Source of the DNA: an uncultured Lachnospiraceae bacterium
GTDB lineage: Bacteria; Bacillota; Clostridia; Lachnospirales; Lachnospiraceae
Direction: 5' to 3'
Assembly (NCBI GenBank): GCA_910579085.1
Contig: CAJTRU010000001.1
Location: 112,694-142,886, forward strand
Length of the DNA stretch: 30,193 bases
The notes under the pieces were generated by a model. That model was not told the origin of the DNA. It did not search any database and saw nothing but the letters and a program-made list of their open reading frames with translations. The first letter of the stretch is position 1. The number at the start of each line of letters is the position of its first letter. Made by a program: the position numbers and the translations under genes. Positions 1 through 8,530 of the stretch are shown piece after piece.

Positions 1-536
1 GAAATAATATATTTACATATAAGTTTTTCAAAAAACAAAGATGAAGTTAAATCAGGGTTGCGAAATAATTCATATCCTTTTTCATCTATATGCTCATTTG
101 AAAATTTATTAATCCAGTTTTCCTGCAGCCTTGGAATAATACTTACTTCATCAGAAAATTGCTCGTTTAATGAAAAATAAGTATCCATTTTATCACTACT
201 ATAACATGGTTCAAAATGATTATCTATCCATACAATTATAAATACACAGCCTTCAATTAAATTTAATTTATTATACAATACCTCATATAGTTCTTCCTTT
301 AATATATTAATACTCCCTTCTCTAGTATCATATTTCATGTTTTCCATATATCTGTCCAGAACTATATTTACTTCTGGCATACAATTTTGTTCATGCAAAA
401 TCTTATACCAGTCAAACCCTTTTAAATCTGCTTTTTTTAATAAAAAGCTAATACATAATGCCATCAAATCAAAAATATTAGAGATATTATAAATCTGTTC
501 TACAAAATGTTTATCATATTGGTCTAAAATATTCAT
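1..536 (-). CDS. hypothetical protein, C-terminus beyond window edge
   Basis: An open frame runs without a stop from an ATG at 536 to the left edge, giving at least 178 codons. An AGGAGA ribosome site at 548-553 lies about 11 bases upstream of the ATG, which supports the start. The protein begins MNILDQYDKHFVEQIYNISN. It is acidic and aromatic-rich (many Tyr, Phe, Asn, Asp, Glu), with no signal peptide, no membrane segment and no motif I recognise. It is probably a soluble cytoplasmic protein. It is read on the same strand as the next gene but lies downstream of nothing visible, because the RND gene's terminator and 260 bases separate them. Function unknown. Confidence 0.75.
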   Translation of the reverse strand, partial: MNILDQYDKHFVEQIYNISNIFDLMALCISFLLKKADLKGFDWYKILHEQNCMPEVNIVLDRYMENMKYDTREGSINILKEELYEVLYNKLNLIEGCVFIIVWIDNHFEPCYSSDKMDTYFSLNEQFSDEVSIIPRLQENWINKFSNEHIDEKGYELFRNPDLTSSLFFEKLICKYII

Positions 537-735
537 TAATTGTAAATTCTCCTATCCTTTTTCCAAATAATACCTATAACTAAGTATAACATACCTTTAT
601 AGCACATGCAATATTTCCATTCTTTTATACTTTTGAATACAAATCACAAAAATTTACAATAACAAAAAATTTAAAAATAAACCTTGAAAATAGAAAATTA
701 TTTTATATAAATTGGATTCTTTCCCCAAAATATAA

Positions 736-770
736 CCTGGCAGTTCCACAAAATGTCTGGAACTGCCAGG
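736..770 (-). terminator. hairpin terminator after the RND permease gene
   Basis: A perfect 12-bp inverted repeat (CCTGGCAGTTCC / GGAACTGCCAGG) encloses an 11-base loop, starting 30 bases past the RND stop codon. On the minus strand the stem is followed by TTATATTTT, a weak U-rich tail. It fits a rho-independent terminator for the upstream gene. The rest of 537-799 is AT-rich DNA in which I see nothing else. Confidence 0.7.
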
Positions 771-799
771 CTGTTAATTAATCTGCTTTTAAACAAATA

Positions 800-3700
800 C
801 TATATAATATCATCTACTTCATTTAATGTGTCTTCATCACCTAAATCTACTTTCTTTAGTTTCTTTCTATAGAAGATATCATATAATACAGGTACTATAA
901 ATAATGTCATAAATGTTGCGTAGACAAGACCACCTATTGTAACAATTGCCATGCCCCTGCTCATTGCAGCAGTGCTGTCCTGGCTTGCTGCCATTACTGA
1001 CATTGCAAGTATTGTTGTGAGTGCTGTCATCATTATAGGACGCATACGTGTCTTTCCTGTTTCAATGAGTGCTTCCTTTTTATCCATGCCATCAAGGCGT
1101 AATTTGTTGGCATAATCTACAAACACAATACCATTATTTACAACTACACCAGAAAGTACAAGAAATCCCATAAGTGCCATTACAGAAATTTCTTCACCTG
1201 TTATAAGAAGTGCAACAAGGCCGCCAGTAAACGCAAGTGGTATTGTAAGCAATATTATAAATGGTGATAAAAGGCTTCCAAACTGTGCTACCATTACAAG
1301 GTAAATAAATATAATTGCAAGCCCTATCATTGTAAGCATACTTGTTACCATTTCAATATTTGTCTCGCTCTCACCAGCAATCTTTATTTCATAACCATCA
1401 GGGGTATCATACTTGTCAACCAGCTTCTCCAAATCCCTGCTAAGAAGCGTTGTATTGTAACCTTCTTTTGTTGAAGCTGTTACTGCTATATAATTAACAA
1501 TATTTTCCCTTCTGATTGCCGCTATTGATGTACCTTCTTTTAATTCTGCAAATTCCTTAAGCTTATGTTTTTCTTTCTTTGTTTCTCCTTTATCATTAGT
1601 TTTGGTGGTTTCAAACTCATAGTCCATAATATTTTTAGTATTGAGTTCTTCCCGTTCATCAACTATCTTTACATCATACTTTTCTTCATCAACAGTAATG
1701 CTTGTGGAGTCTTTATCTGTTTTAAGGCTGGAAGCAAGTTCTGCATATACCTGGGCCACAGTAAGCCCCAGCCTCATTGCTTTTTTCTTATTTACTTGTA
1801 CAACAAGCTCTTTATCTGCATTTTCCTGGCCGTTTGAAACTTCTTCAAAACCTTCAATGCTTTCTGCCATCTTCTGGACATCTTCGCTTATTTTAACAAG
1901 TTTATCCAGGTCATTTCCATAAATATCAACTTCAAGCCCGCTTCCCATCATGCTTGACATATCCATATTTGACTCAGAAACAGAATAATCTTCAAGCTTC
2001 TTATCTTCAAGTATTTTCTCTATTTTGGCAGCAATCTCCTTATTCTGGTTAGCATACTCTTCTTCAAGCAAAATCATTGCCGAATATGATTTTGTATCTG
2101 TGCTTGCAGAACCCATTACAGAAGTTGCACTGCCAAGCATTGTACCTATAGTTTTTACACCTTTTATTTCCCTTATTTCTGCTGCTATATCATCTGAAAG
2201 CTTATAGTCTTCTTCCGTTGATGTATCATCTGGTGCAGTATATGTTATGGACATCTGTTCACTCCCCATTTCAGGGACAAATACAATACCCATTTTAAAC
2301 ACCTTATTTACTGAAAATACAAGAAGTATTATTGCAATTGCTAAAGGCACTATTTTAAACCTCATACAGAAACGTGCTGCTTTCTCATACACATTGACAG
2401 CAGCATCAAACCAGCGGTGCTTTTTTGTACTTGCTTTTTTAAGGACTGTTGCTCCCATGCTTGGTACAACTGTAAGCGCCACAACGAGGCTGGCACACAG
2501 GCTATATGCTATTGTAAGGCACATATCCTGCATTATCTGCCTGGTAATACCATCTGTAAACACTATTGGAAGGAATACACATATCGTTGTAAGTGTTGAT
2601 GAGAAAATAGCCCCTGCTACCTGGTTTGCTCCCATAACAGCCGCACGCGCTGCACCAACGCCTTTGCTCCTTAACCTGTAAATATTTTCAACAACTACGA
2701 TTGAGTTGTCTACAAGCATACCAACACCAAGGGCAAGACCCGACAATGATATAATATTTAATGTAATATCTGTAAAGTACATAAGCACTATTGCAAATAG
2801 TACGCTTAAAGGTATACTAAATGCCACTACAAATGTTGGCCTTATGTCTTTCAGGAAAATAAAGAGTACAATTATTGCGAGCAGTGCCCCCCATAAAAGG
2901 TTTGATAATACTGAGTCTATTATAAGCCTTATATAATCACCCTGGTCCATAAGGTTTGTAAACCTTAACCCTTTATTCTCATTTTCAAGTTTCTTAAAAG
3001 CATCGTTACAATCATCTGATACATCAGAAGTCCCTGCTGTACTTGACTTTGAAATACTTAAAAGTACAGCATCATTGCCATTCACCTTTCCATATGAGTC
3101 AGCAGAATTATCTACTATATTAATATCTGCAACATCAGAAAGCTTTATATCGCCAATATCATCAATATTACAGAGTACAGCATTTTTCATCTCACTAATA
3201 CTGTTATATTCATCACCAACTTTAATAAGGTACTGGGTTTCGTCCTCATTTATGTAACCTGCTGGCATTGAAAAGTTTTCTGCTGTTAATATATTAGAAA
3301 GCTGCTCCATTGTAAGGAGCGCATCAAGGTTCGCATTTTCAAGTGCCTGTTTTTTGGACTCTTTAAATGACTTCTGCGCATTTTTTAATTCATTTTCACT
3401 ATTCTTAAGAGTTGCTTCTGCATTTGAAATCTGGGCATTGGCAGAACCAAACGCCGCTGCTGCGGTAATCTTTCCAGATTCCACCTCTTCATACTTTTTC
3501 TCTGCTTCTGCTATTGACTTTGTAACTTCTTTTACAATTGCCTTTGCGGCAGCAATCTCTGTTTTCAGGTTAGCAAGAGCCACATCAATCTGTGGTATTC
3601 TTGTTTCCACAATATCATAAAGCATTGAAAGGTTTTTCTTAGTGAGGTTCTTAGCTGCTTCCTCCTGTCCCTGTGCTTTCATTAAATCCTGTAATGCCTT

Positions 3701-4900
3701 TAATTTATCTGGATTATCTATTGCATCTTTAACACTTTCTGGAAGTATTCTAAGCTGTGCAGCCGCCTGTTCACCTGCTACCTTTTTTGCCTGCTCATCT
3801 GCCTGTTTTAAATATTCATCAGCGGCACTTCCAAGCTGTCCAAGGTACTGTTCCATAATCTGTCCAACATTTTCTACAGTAACCTCCATTTCTACACCAG
3901 AAGCATCAAGTGCACCTTGTGCTATTGTAACAAGGATTTGCTTATAGACTGCGTCATAAATTGCCTTATAAGCCTCCCCGCCTTCATGCAAAGCTTCCCT
4001 TAAAGCCTTAATCATGTCATTCATCTGGTTGTACGATTTAATAACACCATTATCCTTATATGCATTTTTCTCAGTTTTTAATGCTGTCTGGCTTGCCTTA
4101 AGGCTTGTAAGCTGTGAAGTGTATGCCGTTTTTGTAGCAACTGCTTCATTCATAAGTTTACTAAATTTTGCAAGCTCTGCTGACTGTTTATCCTGTTGTT
4201 CTTTCAGGCTGTCCTTTTGCTTTTCAAGTTCTTTCTTGCCCTTATCAAGTTTTTTCTTTGCATCATCAATTTCTTTTTTAGCTTTGGCAAGCGTTTTATC
4301 TGTCTTGGCAAGCACTTCCTCATTAATGCCATCAATCTTTTCCTGGTTAAGGACAACCTCTATAGATTTCACAACACTTCCTGATTCTGAAACACTTGCA
4401 ACACCATCCTGCCTCTGTATTTCTGGCAATACAACATCTTCTACAAATTTTGAAAGCTCAATTCTGTCCTTTCCTTCATAGTCAACACTTACAATCATTG
4501 TAGCCATCATATCCATTGATATTTCCATTATCATAGGATTTCCCGCTGTATCTGGAAGTTCAAGCTGGTTTACTGCTGATGAAACCTTTACCATTGCAGC
4601 ATCCATATTTGTATCATCTTCAAATTCAAGTGTAACCATGCTTGCATTTTCCATTGACTGGCTTGTTACGTTTTTTACGCCGTTGACTGTACCTGTACCA
4701 CTCTCTACCAGTTCTGTAATATCCTTCTGCACCTTTTCAGGTGACGCACCTGGATATGTGGTTACAATCATCATATACGGCAAATTCATATTCGGCAGAA
4801 AATCTGTCGTCATTCTTGTAAAACTTACCACTCCAAGTACAAGTACCATTAAAACTGCTACAAGTACCACAAATGGCTTTTTTACACTAAACTTTGGCAT
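800..4900 (-). CDS. RND-family efflux permease with large coiled-coil insertion
   Basis: This is a resistance-nodulation-division transporter of the AcrB/SwrC type, a proton-driven inner-membrane exporter. The start is the ATG at 4900, behind GGAGAGG with 6-base spacing; a longer frame from 4936 has no ribosome site. The product has 1366 residues, against about 1050 for typical members. TM1 lies at about 10-28, followed by porter domains. The segment at about 195-525 is an Ala/Lys/Glu-rich insertion with two coiled-coil arms (about 198-250 and 432-525). The TM2-TM6 block follows from about 660, with the proton-relay motif GVGMLVDNSIVVVEN (D731; the second Asp of AcrB is Asn here), and then the second porter and TM half. 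No membrane-fusion or outer-membrane partner gene is adjacent, as expected for a Gram-positive. The substrate cannot be told from sequence. Confidence 0.92.
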   Translation of the reverse strand: MPKFSVKKPFVVLVAVLMVLVLGVVSFTRMTTDFLPNMNLPYMMIVTTYPGASPEKVQKDITELVESGTGTVNGVKNVTSQSMENASMVTLEFEDDTNMDAAMVKVSSAVNQLELPDTAGNPMIMEISMDMMATMIVSVDYEGKDRIELSKFVEDVVLPEIQRQDGVASVSESGSVVKSIEVVLNQEKIDGINEEVLAKTDKTLAKAKKEIDDAKKKLDKGKKELEKQKDSLKEQQDKQSAELAKFSKLMNEAVATKTAYTSQLTSLKASQTALKTEKNAYKDNGVIKSYNQMNDMIKALREALHEGGEAYKAIYDAVYKQILVTIAQGALDASGVEMEVTVENVGQIMEQYLGQLGSAADEYLKQADEQAKKVAGEQAAAQLRILPESVKDAIDNPDKLKALQDLMKAQGQEEAAKNLTKKNLSMLYDIVETRIPQIDVALANLKTEIAAAKAIVKEVTKSIAEAEKKYEEVESGKITAAAAFGSANAQISNAEATLKNSENELKNAQKSFKESKKQALENANLDALLTMEQLSNILTAENFSMPAGYINEDETQYLIKVGDEYNSISEMKNAVLCNIDDIGDIKLSDVADINIVDNSADSYGKVNGNDAVLLSISKSSTAGTSDVSDDCNDAFKKLENENKGLRFTNLMDQGDYIRLIIDSVLSNLLWGALLAIIVLFIFLKDIRPTFVVAFSIPLSVLFAIVLMYFTDITLNIISLSGLALGVGMLVDNSIVVVENIYRLRSKGVGAARAAVMGANQVAGAIFSSTLTTICVFLPIVFTDGITRQIMQDMCLTIAYSLCASLVVALTVVPSMGATVLKKASTKKHRWFDAAVNVYEKAARFCMRFKIVPLAIAIILLVFSVNKVFKMGIVFVPEMGSEQMSITYTAPDDTSTEEDYKLSDDIAAEIREIKGVKTIGTMLGSATSVMGSASTDTKSYSAMILLEEEYANQNKEIAAKIEKILEDKKLEDYSVSESNMDMSSMMGSGLEVDIYGNDLDKLVKISEDVQKMAESIEGFEEVSNGQENADKELVVQVNKKKAMRLGLTVAQVYAELASSLKTDKDSTSITVDEEKYDVKIVDEREELNTKNIMDYEFETTKTNDKGETKKEKHKLKEFAELKEGTSIAAIRRENIVNYIAVTASTKEGYNTTLLSRDLEKLVDKYDTPDGYEIKIAGESETNIEMVTSMLTMIGLAIIFIYLVMVAQFGSLLSPFIILLTIPLAFTGGLVALLITGEEISVMALMGFLVLSGVVVNNGIVFVDYANKLRLDGMDKKEALIETGKTRMRPIMMTALTTILAMSVMAASQDSTAAMSRGMAIVTIGGLVYATFMTLFIVPVLYDIFYRKKLKKVDLGDEDTLNEVDDII

Positions 4901-4962
4901 AAATCCTCTCCATTCCTGTGTACTAAAAATATACACTTTTGCCTTAAAATTGTCACATACTT

Positions 4963-4991
4963 AAGTTACACATTATTCTTTAAAATGTCAA
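4963..4991 (-). promoter_or_regulatory. putative sigma-A promoter for the RND gene
   Basis: On the minus strand a perfect TTGACA -35 (4986-4991) stands 17 bases from TAACTT (4963-4968), a weak -10. It is about 60 bases upstream of the chosen start. The remaining intergenic DNA to 5095 is AT-rich and shows no clear operator. Confidence 0.5.
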
Positions 4992-5095
4992 ATAATATAA
5001 ACTGTATATACTTAAAATAATATAATCTGTATCTAAAATTTACTGGCAGGGCTAAAAGATATTTTTTATACATTATTTATATTTTTTACAAAAAA

Positions 5096-6193
5096 TTAAA
5101 ATAAACACTCTTTTTCTAAAAATTCTACAATGTCAACTGCCTTTGGCGGACATCCTGCAAGGCTTTTCTTAAAGCAGCTTGTGCAGCTTCCTACTCCCAG
5201 TTCCCCGCTTTTGCCTTTATATCCCTGCCCTATACATACCGAAGCTTTCCCTATATTTCCAAGCCCATGTTTCTCTTCAAGCCTGCCAAGCGCATAAATT
5301 AATGAGCCATAACATGCTGAACAGGCATCTGCTGGACTGGCATACTCTGCAAGCTTTGAAACCCTGCGTGTATAATGCCCCTTTATACCTGGTATCCCAT
5401 CATTCAAAGCAATATAATGCGCACCTGCCACATCCATGCTTCCAATACCAAGCCTGCTGGCAAGCCTTATATATTCAATATCCTGCGGATTATATCCAAT
5501 ACTTTCAGCTGCAAAACTGTCACACAAAACCGGGTCTTTAAATGCAAGTACCCTGTCCATAACAACAGGATTGCCGCCATCTTCAAAATCCAGGTCACCA
5601 CATATATTATCCACAAGTATATAGTTCTGGTGTATAACAGTATTCAGGTGTGCAATAGGTTTATGCAGCCCAAGTGTATGAAACCTGCGTTTCTCAGAAT
5701 TAGGAATTAACCCTTTACTGTTTTTTAAAGCACATGTAACAGTAGTCTGGCAATGCCCCTTTAAAACTGGTATATTAATTAAATAATCAAGTGCAAGCGC
5801 CTGTTCACATACAGCTATCTTCATACCTGCTGCATCCAGTATTTTTGAGTTATCCTTCTGCAAATCTATAAATGGCACATTATGTTTCTTACATACATCA
5901 TAAATCCCGCATGTTTTAACTGCCTTTGAAGTAACATCACCCACCCATGACCCTTCCAAAACTACAAGGTTTATAAAACCCTCATCTTTCAGATAGGTTA
6001 TAACACCATCCACAAGTTCAGGATGTGTAACAGCACCATCCTGCGCCTTCTTTGCACCAAGGATATTTGGTTTAATACCAATTTTTTTGGTTTTATCGCC
6101 AATATCATCCGAAAGCCCAGAGGCACAAAGTATTTTAATTGCCATCTGCTTATAATCCTTACCTTGTATCATATAAACATTATTCTTTTCCAT
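5096..6193 (-). CDS. DUF362 domain protein, probable iron-sulfur protein
   Basis: A 365-residue protein of the DUF362 (COG2006) family. The body carries the family's IGIKPNILG and INIPVLKGH segments and a conserved stretch around TCALKNSKGLIP. Two cysteine clusters sit near the C-terminus: ACSAC (about 290) and CTSCFKKSLAGC (about 337-348). They suggest a [4Fe-4S] site, as in many family members, though the reaction is not known for the family. The start is uncertain. The frame opens at a TTG (6220), with ATGs at 6211 and 6193. I chose 6193 because it leaves a roughly 40-base leader after the TATAAT box and has GGGG about 10 bases upstream. No operon partner is visible, and no terminator hairpin was seen after the stop. 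Confidence 0.85.
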   Translation of the reverse strand: MEKNNVYMIQGKDYKQMAIKILCASGLSDDIGDKTKKIGIKPNILGAKKAQDGAVTHPELVDGVITYLKDEGFINLVVLEGSWVGDVTSKAVKTCGIYDVCKKHNVPFIDLQKDNSKILDAAGMKIAVCEQALALDYLINIPVLKGHCQTTVTCALKNSKGLIPNSEKRRFHTLGLHKPIAHLNTVIHQNYILVDNICGDLDFEDGGNPVVMDRVLAFKDPVLCDSFAAESIGYNPQDIEYIRLASRLGIGSMDVAGAHYIALNDGIPGIKGHYTRRVSKLAEYASPADACSACYGSLIYALGRLEEKHGLGNIGKASVCIGQGYKGKSGELGVGSCTSCFKKSLAGCPPKAVDIVEFLEKECLF

Positions 6194-6240
6194 ATATCCA
6201 ATACCCCGCATCCATAGCAAATACTAAAAGCAACGCGTTT

Positions 6241-6269
6241 ATTATAACAATATTTATAAAATAGCACAA
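6241..6269 (-). promoter_or_regulatory. promoter for the DUF362 gene
   Basis: On the minus strand, TTGTGC (6264-6269) is followed after 17 bases by a perfect TATAAT (6241-6246). The -10 is preceded by TGT, giving an extended -10. It sits about 48 bases before the preferred ATG at 6193. Confidence 0.65.
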
Positions 6270-6289
6270 CCAGGTAAAATATAATTATT

Positions 6290-6575
6290 ATTTACAGTTA
6301 TCTTGGGTTTGTGGGAAAACGGACGGTTTCTGTGCCATAGCCAGAATATTAAATACAGGGGTACGCTTCCGCTACGTCAAGCCACGCAACGGCACATAAA
6401 GCCATGTAATTAATGTTACAAAATAAACTGATGTTTCTTTTGTAACATTAATTACATGGCTTAAATGCCGGCGGGCTTAAAGTACCCCTGTATTTAATAT
6501 TGCTGGCATCATGGCACGTGAAACCTGTTACCGGAACTCTACAGTAAAACACAAAATAAAAAGATAACTGTAAAT
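6290..6575 (-). repeat. R1 repeat copy A (long palindromic element)
   Basis: A 286-base element that pairs almost end to end. The ends are TTTACAGTTATC (6291) and GATAACTGTAAA (to 6574). The middle arms include AATATTAAATACAGGGGTAC and its exact complement. The apical stem is a perfect 23-bp inverted repeat around 6404-6468. It lies in reverse orientation to copies B, C and D. A further block resembling the flanks of copies C and D (containing AGTGACTAGC on the minus strand) extends to about 6612. It lies just past the stop of the gene ending at 6622, so it would fall in that gene's 3' untranslated region. No coding frame was seen inside. Confidence 0.85.
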
Positions 6576-6621
6576 GAGAGGGTTGGAATTATTCTGCTAG
6601 TCACTTATCATATCGCGAAAT

Positions 6622-7080
6622 TTAATAAAGACATATTTGTTTTTTAGCTGGATTAAAAGGTAGTTCAGTTATCTCCAATAATTCATTATAAATAATTTGT
6701 GGAATTCCCTGTTCAAATTGTATTAAACTGCTCTCATGATGCCCCCTCATTGCATATTCAGAAGGCTGCATCCTAGGATTGCATGTAAAAAAACATATAA
6801 CCTCTGAATGACAAGTTTGAATTGAATCTGGCATTATCCCGTAATTCTCCATTAATGCTATTTTAGTGTATTTCTGTCCTATTGGTATATCACATTCCGC
6901 ATAGGAATGATGAAAATACAGACTATTTACTACATATTTATTTTTTTGAAATGTTTGATAAGCAACAGGGAAGCTTACACCATATTTCATAATATTTTTT
7001 TCAATATCTGGTATTAGCCTGTTTTTAACAATTTCCGAACTGAACCATCCCCATAAAACCAGCCTGTTTTGTTCTGCCAT
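6622..7080 (-). CDS. hypothetical protein
   Basis: A 152-residue protein beginning MAEQNRLVLWGWFSSEIVK. A GAGGA site about 8 bases upstream supports the ATG. It contains several aromatic and His/Cys residues (YFHHSYAECD; CHSEVICFFTCNPRMQ) but no motif I can name, no signal peptide and no membrane span. The gene follows the PadR/DUF2812/small-peptide run on the same strand, 125 bases after the peptide. It may share that transcript or have its own weak promoter. It lies inside the region bounded by inverted R1 copies A and B, so it may be part of an acquired unit. Function unknown. Confidence 0.7.
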   Translation of the reverse strand: MAEQNRLVLWGWFSSEIVKNRLIPDIEKNIMKYGVSFPVAYQTFQKNKYVVNSLYFHHSYAECDIPIGQKYTKIALMENYGIMPDSIQTCHSEVICFFTCNPRMQPSEYAMRGHHESSLIQFEQGIPQIIYNELLEITELPFNPAKKQICLY

Positions 7081-7205
7081 TTTCTTATCCTCATTTAATT
7101 CTTAATAAAGTTACCATTTACAAATTTTAGTTTATCTGTTCAAACCTTATGTATTTTCCCTTGTTTTTCCCTTATGTGTTATTTCTTCCTGTACTTATCA
7201 TAAAA

Positions 7206-7298
7206 TTATTTCTTTTTGTTATAAAAAAATGCACAACTAACAGCCACAAATAATCCCAACAGAATCCATGAGAATGCCGCTTGAAAAAATTCATACAT
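7206..7298 (-). CDS. 30-residue single-span membrane peptide
   Basis: A short frame behind a textbook AGGAGG with 9-base spacing to ATG. The product has 30 residues. It starts MYEFFQAAFSWI, continues as one hydrophobic helix (LLGLFVAVSCAFF) and ends YNKKK, so it is a likely single-pass membrane peptide with a positive cytoplasmic tail. It lies 27 bases after the DUF2812 stop on the same strand, so it is probably the third gene of the padR operon. The quality of the ribosome site and the helix-plus-KKK pattern argue against chance. Its role is unknown; a subunit or modulator of the DUF2812 membrane protein is possible. Confidence 0.65.
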   Translation of the reverse strand: MYEFFQAAFSWILLGLFVAVSCAFFYNKKK

Positions 7299-7325
7299 TT
7301 GTATGTGCCTCCTTTCTTACTTAAA

Positions 7326-7862
7326 TTATTTTCCGCTGCTTTTATATTGGCTATATTTCACAAAGAATATAGCGGATATCATAATGTACATAGTTAAAAC
7401 ACCACCAGCAAATGCAGCTATAAAATAATTGTGTGTGTCAAACAGGCTAATAAGAAATTGTGGTAATAATACGAGAAAAAATATAATCAACAATGGCAAC
7501 ATTCTTCCTTTTAATAACCGTTGCATCATCTGAAGTCTTGATTCATCATCGCAAAAAATTTCTTCTGCTATACCATTGTCAGAAACAACTTTTCTAAAAT
7601 AACTGTAACCAAAATAATCCTGTATGTATTCCCAGCCACAGTCATCAAACATTTTCAAATATTCATCTTTAGGAGCAAGCCCATCTTTGTTATAATCCAG
7701 TTGATAGACCACATCTTTAGGAAGGCATTTTTCAAAATAGTACATTCCCAAGCCCGTTACCTTAACAAATTTCCAATCTGACTTGTGCATTTCCTGCAAA
7801 TAATCCTGTTCTTTTTCATATTCAAATATTGTAAACCATTTGAATTGTTTTTTTACTTCCAT
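7326..7862 (-). CDS. DUF2812 domain membrane protein
   Basis: A 178-residue protein. The N-terminal 110 residues look like the DUF2812 fold often encoded beside PadR regulators: FKWFTIFEYEKEQDYLQEMH near the start, then a WKFVKVTGLGMYYFEK segment and a CGWEYIQDYFGYSYFRK segment. Two membrane spans follow (about residues 121-141 and 147-168), with a short basic tail. The ATG is one base past the padR stop, and its ribosome site (GGAGGAG) is inside the end of padR, so the two are translationally linked. The family's biochemical role is not established. Pairing with PadR suggests a PadR-controlled envelope function. Confidence 0.82.
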   Translation of the reverse strand: MEVKKQFKWFTIFEYEKEQDYLQEMHKSDWKFVKVTGLGMYYFEKCLPKDVVYQLDYNKDGLAPKDEYLKMFDDCGWEYIQDYFGYSYFRKVVSDNGIAEEIFCDDESRLQMMQRLLKGRMLPLLIIFFLVLLPQFLISLFDTHNYFIAAFAGGVLTMYIMISAIFFVKYSQYKSSGK

Positions 7863-7863
7863 T

Positions 7864-8178
7864 CTACATCTCCTCCTGGACTATCTTATATAAACGTTCA
7901 ATCCGTTTCCGTTCAAACTGTAAAACTTCTAATCCTAAATCCGTGATTTGATAGATTTTCCGTTTATCTTCTTCACGAATAAAACGGATTATATTGTCTT
8001 TTTCCATTTTTGATAAACTCCCGTACATCGTGCCAGGCGTAAGCCTGATAGCACCATCAGTCATTTTTTCAACCATTTGAACAATACCATATCCATGATT
8101 AGGTTTCCGTAAACATAGTAAAATTAAAAAAGCAGTTTCTGTCATAGGAACATACACTTTTTTAATATGTTGGTTCAT
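7864..8178 (-). CDS. PadR-family transcriptional regulator
   Basis: A 104-residue winged-helix repressor of the short PadR type. It carries the family core TETAFLILLCLRKPNHGYGI, then a recognition segment (TPGTMYGSLSKMEKDNIIRF) and a wing (EEDKRKIYQITDLG), and ends with a short dimerisation helix. The start is the ATG at 8178 behind GGGAGG. The longer frame opens at a GTG that overlaps the ribosome site. It is first in an operon with the DUF2812 gene and the 30-residue peptide. Palindromes in its own promoter suggest autoregulation. The inducer is unknown. Confidence 0.93.
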   Translation of the reverse strand: MNQHIKKVYVPMTETAFLILLCLRKPNHGYGIVQMVEKMTDGAIRLTPGTMYGSLSKMEKDNIIRFIREEDKRKIYQITDLGLEVLQFERKRIERLYKIVQEEM

Positions 8179-8201
8179 TTTACACACCTCCCGTCAATTT
8201 C

Positions 8202-8250
8202 AGTGCGATACATTGCACTTCAATATAGTTAGTATATCGCAGTACGATAT
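8202..8250. promoter_or_regulatory. candidate PadR operators
   Basis: Two dyads lie in the padR control region. ATATCG-5-CGATAT (8234-8250) fills the promoter spacer and touches the -10. AGTGC-8-GCACT (8202-8219) lies just past the transcription start. The minus strand also repeats TATCGYACTG at both places. Binding at either site would block RNA polymerase, which fits autorepression. The link to PadR is inferred from position only. Confidence 0.55.
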
Positions 8251-8259
8251 AAAAGTCAA
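8231..8259 (-). promoter_or_regulatory. padR operon promoter
   Basis: On the minus strand, TTGACT (8254-8259) and TATACT (8231-8236) are spaced exactly 17 bases apart, a strong sigma-A promoter. It is about 50 bases upstream of the padR start, and its spacer carries the palindromic operator listed separately. Confidence 0.8.
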
Positions 8260-8530
8260 CGGCTTTCGTAAATAACTCATACCATAAACCGTTGCTTTCA
8301 TCATAAATTTACTTGTCCATATAAAGGGATAAGACGGACACATTGCTGTAAATCCTTTATTTTCAGGGCCTTTGGAGGATTTTATTGATAACCTGTGAAG
8401 AGCAATAATCACTCATAATTTTAAGGTTCTCAAATTTATATTTACATTTTTTGTAAATTATTCTATATGGATAATTATAACACACCTAAAGTCAAGCGGA
8501 TATTCGCAATCCGCTTCGCTACTTGCTCAT
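8260..8530. other. intergenic DNA with no convincing gene
   Basis: AT-rich spacer between the padR promoter and the R2 element. The only structure seen is a 7-bp inverted repeat, AGCGGAT / ATCCGCT (8495-8515), that abuts the R2 element and may be part of it. A 70-codon frame overlapping the padR promoter has no ribosome site and was not accepted. Confidence 0.5.

Noticed and set aside
4014..4481. A 155-codon plus-strand frame inside the RND gene
   Set aside because: It is antisense to the coiled-coil coding region, with Ser/Phe/Leu-rich translation typical of a shadow frame.
5096..6220. Start of the DUF362 gene at the TTG at 6220
   Set aside because: No ribosome site precedes it and it would lie only about 14 bases from the predicted transcription start.
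8200..8412. A 70-codon minus-strand frame upstream of padR
   Set aside because: It overlaps the padR promoter and operators, has no ribosome site and resembles nothing recognisable.
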